Positions 7,599 to 16,871 of a DNA stretch of 64,000 nt are shown in pieces. The position numbers were made by a program, and so were the translations under genes. A model generated the notes under the pieces. That model did not search any database. It worked only from the letters and a program-made list of their open reading frames with translations, and had not been told where the DNA came from. Every line of letters starts with the position of its first letter. Positions within the stretch are counted from its first letter, which is position 1. Origin of the DNA: an uncultured Verrucomicrobia subdivision 3 bacterium (GTDB taxonomy: Bacteria; Verrucomicrobiota; Verrucomicrobiia; Limisphaerales; UBA11358); the NCBI GenBank assembly GCA_903875465.1, contig CAIQWB010000038.1, positions 1-64,000 on the forward strand, in the 5' to 3' direction.

Positions 7599-9617
7599 TT
7601 AATTGCGGGTGGCCAGCGCGCGGCCCGGCAGCGCGGTTTCTTTTTTTACAATTGCCTGGTAAATATCGTGGGCGATTGGCGCACAAATGGTGCCCCCAAA
7701 GCCGCCCGTGCTGGATTCAACCATGACCACCACAGAATAACGGGGGGATTCATAGGGGGCGTAGGAGGCGAACCACAAATTGCGTCCGGTCTCGTGACCG
7801 CTCGAATCCTGCACCTGGGCCGTGCCGGTTTTGCCGCACACTTTCATACCGGGGACCGCAGACGCGGTGCCGGTGCCATCTTTTTCCTCCACATCGGCCA
7901 GCATGGCGGCGCGGAGCAGATTCAAATTCCGGGCGCCCACGGTTAAACGATCGCGAACCAGCCCGGCGGGGAAATTGGTACCCCCCTGCCCCGTGACCGG
8001 ATCCAGTGGCTCGATGCGCTGCACCAGCCGGGGCCAGAGGACGCAGCCACCGTTGGCAATGGCCGCCACCATGACGGCCATTTGCATGGGGGTCACGTCA
8101 ATCTCCCCCTGGCCAATGCACAAATTCGCCGTTTCGCCCGCGCGCCATTGGGAGTTGCGGACTTCTTCCAGCGTGGGAAAATTCCCGCGCGTTTCCTGGT
8201 TGGCGAACAAGCCGGTGCGTTCACCCAGATGGAACTCCTTGCCCACGTGCACGATGCTTTCCGCCCCGGCCCGCAGCCCATAGTTCACGAAGTAGGAATT
8301 GCTGGAGTGGATGAAGGCTTTCTTAAAGTTATAATCCCCGGGCGGCGCCTCGTCCCGAATGACGCGACCGCCCAGCAGGTAGCACCCATGGTTGGGAATG
8401 CGGGGGTTGGCCTCCACGTGGAAGGTGGTGTTCGGGTTCAAGCCGTTTTCCAAGGTCGCAATGGCCACGACCGTTTTGAAGATGGATCCCGGGGCCAGAT
8501 TCTCCTGCATGGCCCGGTTGATTTCCGGGCGCAGGATGGGGTCATTCATGCGGGTGGGATTGTTCTGGGAATAATCGGGGTTGATGGCGGGGGAGGAAAC
8601 CATGGCCAGCACATCGCCACTGCGGACATCCATGACCACGATGGCCCCGCGGGCGTTGGGGCCCTGGTGTTGCAGGAGGGCCGCCTCGGCGGCCCGCTGA
8701 ATATCGAGGTCAATGGTTAGCACCACGTTCCGGCCCGGTTCGGGCTGCGTCCAGATGGTTTCGGATTGTTTGTAGCCGAGATTATTGACCAGCACGGATT
8801 CCATCCCGGCGGTACCGCGCAGCACATCGTTGTATTTTCCTTCCACCCCGGAAATGCCCCCGTAATCGGGCAAACGATAGGAGAAAAAGGATTCCTCACC
8901 GGCGTCCGAACTATCATCCCGTTTGACATACCCGAGCACATGGGCCGCCGTGGTTCCCTGCGGATAATCGCGTTCGGATTGCAAGTCCAGGTCGGCCCCG
9001 AGACCGTTGGTGAAATTTTCTTCAAACCGGGCAATTTGAACCGGCGTGAGGTCGGTCAAAATCGGATAGGGCATGGCCAGCCGGGTGGCGTAAGCGCGCT
9101 CCAGTTTGACCGGGTCGAGCACAATCGGTTCGCCCAGGCGGCGGCTGGTGTCCGTCACCACCCCGTTCGCCACCTGCCAGCGAGCCTGGGCGCGCAGCAT
9201 TTGGGTTTGTTCGGAATTGATGACAAATTGTTTTCGTTCGGCTTTGCTCAACGACCGGCCCAGGGTTTTCTCGGCACTGGCGATGCGGTTGCTTTGAACG
9301 GCGAGAGCTTGTTTGCGGGCGCGGCCAAAGGCGGTGTCGAATTGACCGCGCAGCACGTCCCAATTCAGGCACAAATTGTAGCGGGGCCGGTTTTCGGCCA
9401 GGACATTGGTGCCGGTGCGGTCCAGGATTTTACCGCGCACGGCGGGCATGCGGATGGACCGGTAGGACTGGGTTTCCAGGTGGTTTTGAAACGTCCGTGC
9501 AGAAACCACCTGCACCCACCACAAACCGGCCAGCAAAACGAGCAACCCCACCGTGAGCAAGACCGCCAACAGGCGGAGTTGCGGGTCGTTCTTTTTAAAC
9601 TGGTCGAAAAAAAGCAT
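7599..9617 (-). CDS. mrdA: Penicillin-binding protein 2 (transpeptidase of the elongasome)
   Basis: The 672-residue class B PBP has a short cytoplasmic start, one transmembrane helix (about 15-38) and a periplasmic dimerisation/pedestal domain beginning near 'RGKILDRTGTNVLAENRPRY'. The transpeptidase domain carries all three active-site motifs: SIFK with S378, SSN with S438-N440, and KTGTA with K596. It crosslinks peptidoglycan stems with RodA as its glycosyltransferase partner. Compared with E. coli PBP2 (633 aa) it has an extra helical, Lys/Ala/Gln-rich segment at about 95-160 in the pedestal. It is flanked by mreD (16 bp) and rodA (7 bp). Confidence 0.95.
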   Translation of the reverse strand: MLFFDQFKKNDPQLRLLAVLLTVGLLVLLAGLWWVQVVSARTFQNHLETQSYRSIRMPAVRGKILDRTGTNVLAENRPRYNLCLNWDVLRGQFDTAFGRARKQALAVQSNRIASAEKTLGRSLSKAERKQFVINSEQTQMLRAQARWQVANGVVTDTSRRLGEPIVLDPVKLERAYATRLAMPYPILTDLTPVQIARFEENFTNGLGADLDLQSERDYPQGTTAAHVLGYVKRDDSSDAGEESFFSYRLPDYGGISGVEGKYNDVLRGTAGMESVLVNNLGYKQSETIWTQPEPGRNVVLTIDLDIQRAAEAALLQHQGPNARGAIVVMDVRSGDVLAMVSSPAINPDYSQNNPTRMNDPILRPEINRAMQENLAPGSIFKTVVAIATLENGLNPNTTFHVEANPRIPNHGCYLLGGRVIRDEAPPGDYNFKKAFIHSSNSYFVNYGLRAGAESIVHVGKEFHLGERTGLFANQETRGNFPTLEEVRNSQWRAGETANLCIGQGEIDVTPMQMAVMVAAIANGGCVLWPRLVQRIEPLDPVTGQGGTNFPAGLVRDRLTVGARNLNLLRAAMLADVEEKDGTGTASAVPGMKVCGKTGTAQVQDSSGHETGRNLWFASYAPYESPRYSVVVMVESSTGGFGGTICAPIAHDIYQAIVKKETALPGRALATRN

Positions 9618-9633
9618 GGTTTAAAATTGTTGG

Positions 9634-10182
9634 TCAGCGTCCCCGGCGTATTTCGCGGTCAGGCCGGAAGCTGGATTCCGTGCGGATTTTGTAACCAAAG
9701 GCGTGATCAAACCAGTTGAACAGCGCAAAAAACACAGGGGTGGCCACCGCTCCGCCCGCGATCATCACCAGCCACTGCCAGAGCGAACCCCAATCCAGCA
9801 AGAGTTGGCGGCCGGTGCTGAGCAATAGCAAAACGGTGATGAACGGCACCACGGCACTGGTTGCCGCCCCCAAAATGATTTGGGCGAAGGCTAAATCGCG
9901 CAAAATCAGGTCGCGCTGGGTAAAGATGGCCAGGCCGACCAAAAACAGGGGCAGGATCGAGATGCCCAGGGGATTGGCGGAAAGCGAATCAAACCACAGG
10001 CCGCCCAGCAGGGCCAGCCCCGCGAGGTTGAGCAGGCTGGCGTACATGGCCGTGTAAACCATCAGGGCGGGCAGCAGGTCCACTTGCGCCCCGAACCAGT
10101 CGCGCAAACCGGGGAGCTTGGCCTGGCCAAAGACAGTCAAATAGGCCGCCGCATAGATCATGAACGTATTTTGGTTGCTCAT
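9634..10182 (-). CDS. mreD: MreD, rod-shape-determining membrane protein
   Basis: The 182-residue protein is highly hydrophobic, with five to six predicted helices, the size and character of MreD, which links MreC to the elongation machinery. MreD diverges strongly in sequence, so the call rests largely on position: its ATG overlaps the stop of mreC by 4 bp (10179-10182), indicating translational coupling, and mrdA follows. Confidence 0.85.
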   Translation of the reverse strand: MSNQNTFMIYAAAYLTVFGQAKLPGLRDWFGAQVDLLPALMVYTAMYASLLNLAGLALLGGLWFDSLSANPLGISILPLFLVGLAIFTQRDLILRDLAFAQIILGAATSAVVPFITVLLLLSTGRQLLLDWGSLWQWLVMIAGGAVATPVFFALFNWFDHAFGYKIRTESSFRPDREIRRGR

Positions 10183-10982
10183 CGGAATAATACCGAGACT
10201 TGTTCCAAGGTGCCGAGATTCACCCCGAGCTTGACGCGCGCTTCGGTGTAGAGGCCAAATTCCTCCTCCCGGGAATCCACGATCCGGCCGATGGGGATGC
10301 CCTTGGGAAATACACCCCCCAAACCACTGGTGACGACGGCTTGGCCAGGTTTCAAGACCGCGGTGCCGGAAAGATAGGTGAGGTTCGCGAGGGTATTGTC
10401 CAGGGTACTGGCGGCATTGACCACGCCGACGTCGTGGGCGGGGTTGTCAATCAAGGCGGAAACCCGGCAGTTTGGGTCCCCGATCAGGACCACTTGGGAG
10501 TGGGTGGGCCAAACGGCGGCGATGCGGCCCACCAGGCCATCGGCGGTCAGCACGGGCAGGTTGTTGGTGACGCCCTGGTTGCTGCCCAAATCAATTTCCA
10601 CCGTCCGCCACCAGTTGGCGGGATCGCGCATGACGACGTTGGCGAGCTTGATTTTCCAGCCCACCTGCCGTTGCCAGCGCAGTTGGTCGCGCAATTGCGC
10701 ATTCTCGGTCACCATGGAGGCAGTCTGCAAGGCCCGGACCTTGAGCTCTTGATTTTCCCGCTGCAACCGGGCGATTTCCTGGAGTAACTCACGCCGGGGG
10801 AGGAGGTTGTCCGCCACATCCGCTGGTAATTGTTCGGCCGTGGTGGCGAGGCTGGAGAGGGGGAGAAACAGACTTCCGAGGGCTAGTTTTAGACGGGCAA
10901 TAACGCGCGGGGGCAGGCTCAATAAGAGCAATGCCGCCAGCGTTACAGCGCCAAGCGCGAGAAAATGTTTTTGTTTAAACAT
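10179..10982 (-). CDS. mreC: MreC, periplasmic rod-shape scaffold
   Basis: The 267-residue protein has an N-terminal transmembrane helix (about 8-26), a coiled coil (about 60-90, 'LLQEIARLQRENQELKVRAL') and the double beta-barrel MreC domain. The latter shows 'NWWRTVEIDLGSNQGVTNNL', 'GLVGRIAAVWPTHSQVVLIG', 'GQAVVTSGLGGVFPKGIPIG' and 'IVDSREEEFGLYTEARVKLG'. MreC assembles in the periplasm, binding PBP2 and activating RodA-PBP2. The gene begins 64 bp after mreB and overlaps mreD. Confidence 0.95.
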   Translation of the reverse strand: MFKQKHFLALGAVTLAALLLLSLPPRVIARLKLALGSLFLPLSSLATTAEQLPADVADNLLPRRELLQEIARLQRENQELKVRALQTASMVTENAQLRDQLRWQRQVGWKIKLANVVMRDPANWWRTVEIDLGSNQGVTNNLPVLTADGLVGRIAAVWPTHSQVVLIGDPNCRVSALIDNPAHDVGVVNAASTLDNTLANLTYLSGTAVLKPGQAVVTSGLGGVFPKGIPIGRIVDSREEEFGLYTEARVKLGVNLGTLEQVSVLFR

Positions 10983-11046
10983 CCTGCTACCGTCGCGGTC
11001 GGAACGAGTCCGGCCGCCGTGCAGGCGAACCCAGGCAAGAAATCAA

Positions 11047-12075
11047 TTAATATTTGGCATTCGTGGCCACCCGTTTGAGGAATTCTATTTCCTGCAAGAC
11101 TCGGCCGGTGCCTTCAGCCACGGCGCTCATCGGGTCGTCAGCCAGATGGACGGGGAGTTCAGTCTCCGCGGCCACCAGCCGGTCTATGCCTCTAATCAAA
11201 GAACCGCCGCCGGCCATTACCAGGCCGCGATCAACGAGATCGGAGGCCAGTTCTGGCGGACAACGTTCCAGGGTCAGTCGGATAGATTCCAGAATGCTCG
11301 AAAGCGGTTCCTGCAAGGCTTCGCGGATCTCCTCGGAACGGATGGTCTGGGTTTTGGGCAGGCCGCTGCTTAAATCGCGGCCTTTCACATCCATGGTCAT
11401 TTCCTGTTCGAGGGGAGAGGCGGAGCCGATGCGTATTTTGATTTCTTCCGCAGTGCGTTCACCTATCATCATGTTGTAGGCACGTTTCATGTGCGCAACG
11501 ATCGTGTCGTCAAATTCGTCCCCGCCCACCCGCAGGCTGCGGCTGAAGACGATGCCGGCGAGCGAGATGATGGCGATTTCGCAAGTCCCCCCGCCGATGT
11601 CCACGATCATGTTGCCGGCCGGTTCATGCACGGGAAGTCCCACCCCGATGGCGGAGGCCATGGGTTGTTCGATCAAATAGACTTCGCGGGCACCGGCATG
11701 CGTTGCTGAATCCTTGACGGCCCGTTTCTCCACTTCGGTAATACCTGAGGGCACCGCCACCACGACCCGCGGGGCGATTAATTTCCGATGATGAACCTTC
11801 TGGATGAAGTGGCGCAGCATGGCCTCGGTGATTTCGAAGTCGGCGATCACGCCGTCTTTCATCGGGCGAATGGCCACGATGTTGCCGGGCGTGCGGCCCA
11901 GCATGCGTTTTGCTTCGTCACCCACGGCCAAAACATTGGTCGTGCCCGCTTGAATGGCCACCACCGAAGGTTCGCGCAGGACGATTCCACGGTCCCGCAC
12001 ATAAACAAGGGAGTTGGCAGTGCCCAGGTCTATCCCAATATCGTTGGAGAACAGGCTTTTGAATTGCGCAAACAT
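11047..12075 (-). CDS. mreB: MreB, actin-like cell-shape protein
   Basis: The 342-residue actin homologue shows the phosphate-1 motif 'DIGIDLGTANSLVYV', 'EPSVVAIQ', the connector 'VVVAVPSGITEVEKRA', phosphate-2 'NMIVDIGGGTCEIAIISL' and the adenosine motif 'LVMAGGGSLIRGIDRL'. The N-terminus 'MFAQFKSLFSNDIG' includes an amphipathic stretch likely used for membrane binding. MreB filaments orient the elongasome. It is the first gene of the six-gene minus-strand operon; the promoter must lie in the 75 bp between it and the tRNA gene, or transcription may run through from the tRNA. Confidence 0.97.
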   Translation of the reverse strand: MFAQFKSLFSNDIGIDLGTANSLVYVRDRGIVLREPSVVAIQAGTTNVLAVGDEAKRMLGRTPGNIVAIRPMKDGVIADFEITEAMLRHFIQKVHHRKLIAPRVVVAVPSGITEVEKRAVKDSATHAGAREVYLIEQPMASAIGVGLPVHEPAGNMIVDIGGGTCEIAIISLAGIVFSRSLRVGGDEFDDTIVAHMKRAYNMMIGERTAEEIKIRIGSASPLEQEMTMDVKGRDLSSGLPKTQTIRSEEIREALQEPLSSILESIRLTLERCPPELASDLVDRGLVMAGGGSLIRGIDRLVAAETELPVHLADDPMSAVAEGTGRVLQEIEFLKRVATNAKY

Positions 12076-12150
12076 GAATTATACCTAACGCGGACAGTTA
12101 AGCTGGTGCCCGCATAATGTCAAGCGATGATTAAAATTATGCCGGAAATT

Positions 12151-12225
<75 letters not shown>

Positions 12226-12597
12226 GACCGAATCTTGAAGCCCCGGCCGGCCGCACCATCCCCGGAGGCCGGAGAGCGTGACGCGGCGAAGCGACGTCCT
12301 ATCATATGCCAGGTTCCCCGCCAGTGGCAAGTAGTAGTTCATTTTTCGCGGATGGTTGTGGAATCGCCTCCAGAGTGGCGAAGCTTTCCCCGGCGGAAAC
12401 GTACGGTTCCGCATTGGTGGGGCGACGCCGACCGGAGCGCGCCATTTATGGAGCCTCAACGCAGGCAGGCCATGAGATTCCAATAAACCAGTCACTTTCC
12501 GCGCACCCACCTTGAGGCGGACTGAATCCCGCGCTCCCGCCCCCCGCGTTTTACGCTTTAGCTTTCGGTCCAACCGGCTTAAATTCGGCGTCTGACA
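12226..12597. other. Gene-free spacer with one degenerate REP-like palindrome
   Basis: This 372-bp stretch separates the divergent tRNA gene and cysS. I see no credible coding frame. At 12513-12538 lies a single diverged copy (GAGGCGGACTGAATCCCGCG) of the palindrome that is tandemly repeated at 1120-1620. The last 50 bases, AT-richer and with TTAAAT at 12579, probably carry the cysS promoter. Confidence 0.5.
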
Positions 12598-14001
12598 ATG
12601 GCACTCAACCTGTTCAACACCCTGTCGCGCTCGGTCCAGACCTTTGCGCCGCTCGATCCCCATGGCCTCAAAGTCGGGATGTATTGCTGCGGCCCGACGG
12701 TTTACGACTACGCCCACATCGGCAACTGGCGCACGTTTGTTTTCGCCGACCTCGTCCGTCGTCTGCTGGAATTCAACGGCTACCAGGTCACCCACGTCAT
12801 GAACATTACCGACGTGGAGGACAAGATCATCAAGCGCGTCCGCGAACAGGCCACCACCCTGCCGCTATTCACCGGCCAGTACGAAACCGCCTTCCTGGAC
12901 GATTTGCGGGCCCTGGGCTGCCGCGAACCCCACCAAAAACCGCGCGCCACCGAACACATTCCGCAAATCATTGCGCTGATTGAAAAACTGCTTGCCCGCG
13001 GCATTGCCTATCAGGCACCGGACGGCTCGGTCTATTTCAGCATCGATAAATATCGCGGCTGCGGCTATCTGTACGGCCAGTTGCTCAAATTGAATTTCGA
13101 CGAAATGCGCGCTGGCGAACGGGTGAAGAGCGACGAATACGCCAAGGAATCCATCGCCGACTTTGCCTTGTGGAAGACGCGGGTGCCCGAGGATGGCTCG
13201 GTTTACTGGCCCAGCCCCTTCGGCGATGGCCGCCCTGGCTGGCACATTGAATGCAGCGCCATGAGCACCAGCATTTTGGGAGATACCTTTGACCTCCACT
13301 TGGGCGGCGAGGACTTGGTCTTCCCCCATCACGAGGATGAAATTGCCCAGAGCGAAGGTGCCACCGGCAAACCTTTCGTGAAATTCTGGCTCCACGGTGC
13401 GCACTTGCTGGTGGAGGGCAAGAAAATGAGCAAGTCGCTCGGCAATTACTTTACCTTGCGCGATTTGCAGGCCAAAGGCTATACCGGGCGCGAAGTGCGC
13501 TACCTGCTCCTCAGCGCCCACTACCGCGAAACCTTCAATTTCACCCTCGAAGGACTCGCCGGTGCAAAGAGTGCGCTGGCACGGATTGATGAGTGCGTGG
13601 CCAAACTCCGCGAACTCGCCGCCGGCACGGTTGCCTCGCCCGACGCCGAACTGGTAACCGCCTTCCAAGCCGCCCTGAACGAAGACCTGAACATCTCCGC
13701 CGCCTGGGGCACCGTCTTTGAATGGGTTCGAAGGACGAACCGCGCATTGGCCGAAAATTCATTACTTGTAGCCGAAGCGGCATCGGCCCTAGCTGCTTGG
13801 GAGAAGATCAATGCCGTGCTGGGCATTGGCCTAGCGGCGGAAGCCGAGGCACCCCCAGAACTTACCGCACTCATTATCGAACGTCAGAATGCCCGCAAGA
13901 ACAAGGATTTTAAACGGTCGGATGAAATTCGCGACCAACTCAAGGCTCAGGGCTGGGTGATTGAAGATTCACCCAAGGGGCAACGGCTGAAAAAATTGTG
14001 A
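12598..14001 (+). CDS. cysS: Cysteinyl-tRNA synthetase
   Basis: The 467-residue class I synthetase attaches cysteine to tRNA-Cys. Visible are the HIGH-type signature '[11 protein letters not shown]' (HIGN 40-43), zinc ligands near C31, C219 (in 'HIECSAMST'), H244 and E248 ('HHEDE'), and the KMSKS loop 'KKMSKSLGN' at 276-280. The C-terminal helical DALR/anticodon region ends '[20 protein letters not shown]', standard for CysRS. Length matches the E. coli enzyme (461 aa). No Shine-Dalgarno precedes the ATG. Confidence 0.97.
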   Translation: MALNLFNTLSRSVQTFAPLDPHGLKVGMYCCGPTVYDYAHIGNWRTFVFADLVRRLLEFNGYQVTHVMNITDVEDKIIKRVREQATTLPLFTGQYETAFLDDLRALGCREPHQKPRATEHIPQIIALIEKLLARGIAYQAPDGSVYFSIDKYRGCGYLYGQLLKLNFDEMRAGERVKSDEYAKESIADFALWKTRVPEDGSVYWPSPFGDGRPGWHIECSAMSTSILGDTFDLHLGGEDLVFPHHEDEIAQSEGATGKPFVKFWLHGAHLLVEGKKMSKSLGNYFTLRDLQAKGYTGREVRYLLLSAHYRETFNFTLEGLAGAKSALARIDECVAKLRELAAGTVASPDAELVTAFQAALNEDLNISAAWGTVFEWVRRTNRALAENSLLVAEAASALAAWEKINAVLGIGLAAEAEAPPELTALIIERQNARKNKDFKRSDEIRDQLKAQGWVIEDSPKGQRLKKL

Positions 14002-14058
14002 GACACGGAACATACATTACTTCGGGTTGGGGGCAGAAAAGTGGGGCGGCGAGTGGAC

Positions 14059-14154
14059 GCAACCCCCTTGGGGTTGGGGGGCGTTGGGCGCGGTTACCCA
14101 GGGTAGTCGCTGCGCTCCAACCCTGGGCTAGCGGGCACAATCCCGTTGGGATTG
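14059..14154. repeat. Composite REP-like element of three hairpins
   Basis: Three successive palindromes are packed together: CAACCCCC/TTGGGGTTG-type (about 14060-14077), CCCAGGGT...ACCCTGGG (about 14097-14127) and CAATCCCGTTGGGATTG (14138-14154). The order CAACCCC..., CCAGGGTT..., CAATCCC... is one I associate, from memory, with dispersed intergenic elements of Verrucomicrobia and related phyla. Confidence 0.6.
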
Positions 14155-14255
14155 AGAGTTCGGTTTTACCGCAGACTTCCCAGTTTGCAGTATCGCCGGT
14201 TGTCACACGGGTGGGGCGTGGTTGGGCCGAACTGGGCAAGGTGGTTGTACAAACT

Positions 14256-14297
14256 GCGGGTTGGGAAACCCGCGATACAGCAGGTTTGGAAACCTGC
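14256..14297 (+). repeat. Two adjacent hairpins just before the tmk start
   Basis: GCGGGTT-GGGA-AACCCGC (14256-14273) and GCAGGTTT-GG-AAACCTGC (14280-14297) are homologous palindromes separated by CGATACA-like spacers. The second ends only 10 nt before the tmk ATG at 14308, so in mRNA it would sit in or next to the ribosome-binding region. Confidence 0.65.
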
Positions 14298-14307
14298 AGT
14301 ACCTGAA

Positions 14308-14979
14308 ATGACTATGTCCCACGGAACATTCATCAGCTTCGAAGGCACGGAAGGCTGCGGCAAATCCACGCAAGTAAAATTGCTCGCCGAGCGCCTGACC
14401 CAGGCTGGTCACCGGGTCCGGGTGCTGCGCGAACCCGGCGGCACGCCCATTGGCGAGGAAATCCGGCACACGCTCAAGCACAGCGAACACAACGCCGCCA
14501 TGACCCCCGAGGCCGAACTGCTGCTCATGAATGCCAGCCGCGCCCAACTCGTCCGCGAAGTCATCCGGCCCGCCCTGGCCGCTGGCGAGATCGTCGTCTG
14601 CGACCGCTTTTACGACTCCACCATTGCCTATCAAGGCTACGGCCGGGGACTGGACCTCGCCCAAGTGCGCGCCATCATCGACTTTGCCGTCGGTGACACC
14701 CGCCCCGACTTGACGCTGCTGCTGCAAGTGTCCCCCGAAGTCAGCGCTGCCCGCCTGCACTCCCGGTACGCCGGCCAGGCGGCGGTCCGCGACCGTTTTG
14801 AGGAGGCGGACCGGGCGTTTTTCAAACGCGCTGAACAAGGCTTTGAGGCCATTGCCGCTGCCGAGCCGGGCCGGCTTAGGGTGATTGATGGGGGGGCGGC
14901 GGTGGAGGTGGTGGCCGAGCGGATTTGGGGATTGGTAGGGCGGTTAAATTGGCCTGCCTTGCAATCCAAAAAACCATAA
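14308..14979 (+). CDS. tmk: Thymidylate kinase
   Basis: The 223-residue enzyme phosphorylates dTMP to dTDP. The P-loop 'FEGTEGCGKSTQ' sits near the start, followed by 'REPGGTPIGEEIR' (dTMP-binding Arg-Glu-Pro), 'CDRFYDSTIAYQGYGRG' (DRF/Y motif) and a LID region near 'RFEEADRAFFKRAEQGFEAI'. A longer in-frame ORF from 14146 is composed of repeat sequence, so the ATG at 14308 (or 14314, two codons on) is preferred. No Shine-Dalgarno; a hairpin abuts the start. Confidence 0.95.
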   Translation: MTMSHGTFISFEGTEGCGKSTQVKLLAERLTQAGHRVRVLREPGGTPIGEEIRHTLKHSEHNAAMTPEAELLLMNASRAQLVREVIRPALAAGEIVVCDRFYDSTIAYQGYGRGLDLAQVRAIIDFAVGDTRPDLTLLLQVSPEVSAARLHSRYAGQAAVRDRFEEADRAFFKRAEQGFEAIAAAEPGRLRVIDGGAAVEVVAERIWGLVGRLNWPALQSKKP

Positions 14980-15451
14980 GGATATGGAATTGCTTAAGCC
15001 AATCAACCAAGTGGCCGAGCCTGATATTCGGCAAAAGTTTTTCGCTGCAATTGATTTCAAAACTGGCGCGACTCGGCCACTAATCCTGGAAGACTTCTGC
15101 TTCCCTCCACTAAACGTTTGCCCGGCGAAAAAAGGCGGTTCAGATCGTTACCCGCAACCCGTTCCATTTTCACCATGTGGCCCCGGACATTGAAATTTTG
15201 ACGCCATGAGCCGGCTTTCATAGTTCAAATTACCCGCCCCATTTGCTCCGATCATTTCCTGATTCATCCCTCCATTGTTCCGCTCTGCCCGTTGTCGCGT
15301 GCGGCGGCGAGGCAATAAACTCTGTTAACTCTTGCAAATCCAGTGCCCTGGGATAAATATACAAACAGGGACGACGCTCGGCGTCGTTCTACTTGTAACA
15401 GGGAATCAATCAACCAGCCCATCCGGCTTGCAAGCGGAGGGTGATTAGCTA
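14980..15451. other. Spacer between tmk and the Ste24-like gene
   Basis: This 472-bp stretch has no gene I can support. A 69-codon frame at 14984-15193 opens 4 bp after the tmk stop with 'MELLKPINQVAEPDI', but its second half looks non-coding and I recognise no family; it may be a decayed gene start. A short palindrome, ACGACGC-TCG-GCGTCGT, lies at 15371-15387 and resembles another PVC intergenic REP type. The final AT-rich part should hold the promoter of the next gene. Confidence 0.4.
15371..15387. repeat. Short REP-like palindrome
   Basis: A perfect 7-bp inverted repeat with a 3-nt loop (ACGACGC/GCGTCGT), flanked by AGGG and TCTACTTG. It has no T-run and stands in a gene-free spacer, so a dispersed REP-type element is more likely than a terminator. 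Confidence 0.45.
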
Positions 15452-16804
15452 ATGGCACATGAATTTATGGGCGGCCGGGCCCAGGCAATCCGGCTGTATA
15501 ACGCACTGGCGACCGAAGGTGGCCGGCAGATTAAACTGGCGGGGGTGCTATTTTATCTCTTTTGTGCCTGTCTGGCCCCGTTGCCGGCGGGCGCCGCCGC
15601 GACGAACGCTCCGGCGGCATTTAATGTGGAGGCAGCCACCCGCGCCTATCTCGACCAGTTGACGCCCGCGCAAAAGGCCCGGAGTGATGCGTATTTTGAG
15701 GGCGGCTACTGGCTGCAACTCTGGGATTTCCTGTGGAGCACGGCCGTGCTGCTGCTGCTCCTTGAGTCGGGTGCATCCCGGCGGCTGCGAGACATGGCGG
15801 CGCGGTGGACCCGGTTTCCGTCCCTGCAAACGGCGATTTACGCCCTCGGCTTCGTGCTGGCGCTGACGGTGCTGACGTTTCCCCTGACGATTTACGAAAG
15901 TTTCTATCGGGAAAAGCAATATGGGATGGCCAACCAGACCTTGGGCGGCTGGCTGGGTGAGCAGCTTACCTCGCTGCTGGTCAGCGAGATCATGGGCGCG
16001 GTGGCCTTGGTGGTGCTGTTTGCCATCGTGCGCCGCCTGCGCCGGACCTGGCACATTTGGGGGGCGGTTACGGCCCTGGGACTGTTCATTTTATTGGCCG
16101 CCCTGGGTCCGGTATACATTGCCCCACTTTTCAACAAATACACCGTATTGTCCGATCCCAAGGTTTTGCAGCCGATTTTGAGTCTGGCACGGGCCAATGG
16201 CATCCCGGCGGACAAAGTGTATGTGATGGACGCCTCCCGCCAGACCAAGCGGATCAGTGCCAACGTGAGCGGCATGCTGGGAACCACGCGCATTACCCTG
16301 AATGACAATCTATTGAACCGCAGCTCGCTGCCGGAGATCCAGGCGATCATGGGGCACGAAATGGGCCACTACGTCATGCACCATATCTACAAGGACATCC
16401 TGTTCACGGGCATCATCATCGTGATTGGCTTTGCCCGGTTGCGGGCGGCCCTTGACTGGTCGCTGGCCCGCCGGGGCGGCCGCTGGGGCATCACGGACAT
16501 TGGCGACCCCGCCGTTCTGCCGCTGGCGATTTTACTATTTTCCACTTATCTCTTTTTGCTGACCCCGGTGCTGAATACGAGTACCCGCACCCAGGAAATG
16601 GAGGCGGACCGGTTCGGCCTGAATGCGGCGCGCCAGCCGGATGGCTTTGCCCGGGCGGCCCTGAAGCTCTCGGAATATCGCAAGATGGAACCCACACCGT
16701 TTGAGGAATGGTTCTTTTATGACCATCCCAGCGGGGCCACGCGCATCCGCACGGCCATGCAATGGAAAGCGGAAAACCTGGGCACGACCAATCCCCTGCC
16801 CTGA
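15452..16804 (+). CDS. M48 family zinc metalloprotease, Ste24/CAAX protease 1-like
   Basis: The 450-residue membrane protease has a hydrophobic segment at about 30-48, helices near 90-105, 127-150, 170-193, 205-222, 315-330 and 352-375, and the zinc motif HEMGH (302-306). The third ligand is E384 in 'TRTQEMEADRFGL'. The segment 'ISANVSGMLGTTRITLND' upstream of HExxH and 'DHPSGATRIRTAM' at the end are family-typical. In eukaryotes Ste24 processes prenylated proteins; bacterial homologues are thought to act in membrane protein quality control, so the substrate is unknown. The start may lie downstream of 15452, as the first ~28 residues are polar and not obviously conserved. Confidence 0.9.
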   Translation: MAHEFMGGRAQAIRLYNALATEGGRQIKLAGVLFYLFCACLAPLPAGAAATNAPAAFNVEAATRAYLDQLTPAQKARSDAYFEGGYWLQLWDFLWSTAVLLLLLESGASRRLRDMAARWTRFPSLQTAIYALGFVLALTVLTFPLTIYESFYREKQYGMANQTLGGWLGEQLTSLLVSEIMGAVALVVLFAIVRRLRRTWHIWGAVTALGLFILLAALGPVYIAPLFNKYTVLSDPKVLQPILSLARANGIPADKVYVMDASRQTKRISANVSGMLGTTRITLNDNLLNRSSLPEIQAIMGHEMGHYVMHHIYKDILFTGIIIVIGFARLRAALDWSLARRGGRWGITDIGDPAVLPLAILLFSTYLFLLTPVLNTSTRTQEMEADRFGLNAARQPDGFARAALKLSEYRKMEPTPFEEWFFYDHPSGATRIRTAMQWKAENLGTTNPLP

Positions 16805-16871
16805 TTCCTGAACCAGGAATTACTCAGGCAAAGCCGGCCGGGGAGGCCAGCCGGCGGCCCGGGCATGGTCA

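Larger units (their letters stand above)
14002..14307. other. Hairpin-rich spacer upstream of tmk
   Basis: This 306-bp gene-free stretch is made largely of inverted repeats in two clusters (14059-14154 and 14256-14297), annotated separately. Long reading frames cross it but have the composition of repeats and are rejected as coding. Confidence 0.6.

Noticed and set aside
14146-14307. 54-codon N-terminal extension of thymidylate kinase
   Set aside because: It translates REP hairpins and precedes the conserved N-terminus of the family.
14984-15193. 69-codon frame after tmk
   Set aside because: The start spacing is suggestive, but there is no recognised family and the second half looks non-coding; mentioned only in the spacer entry.
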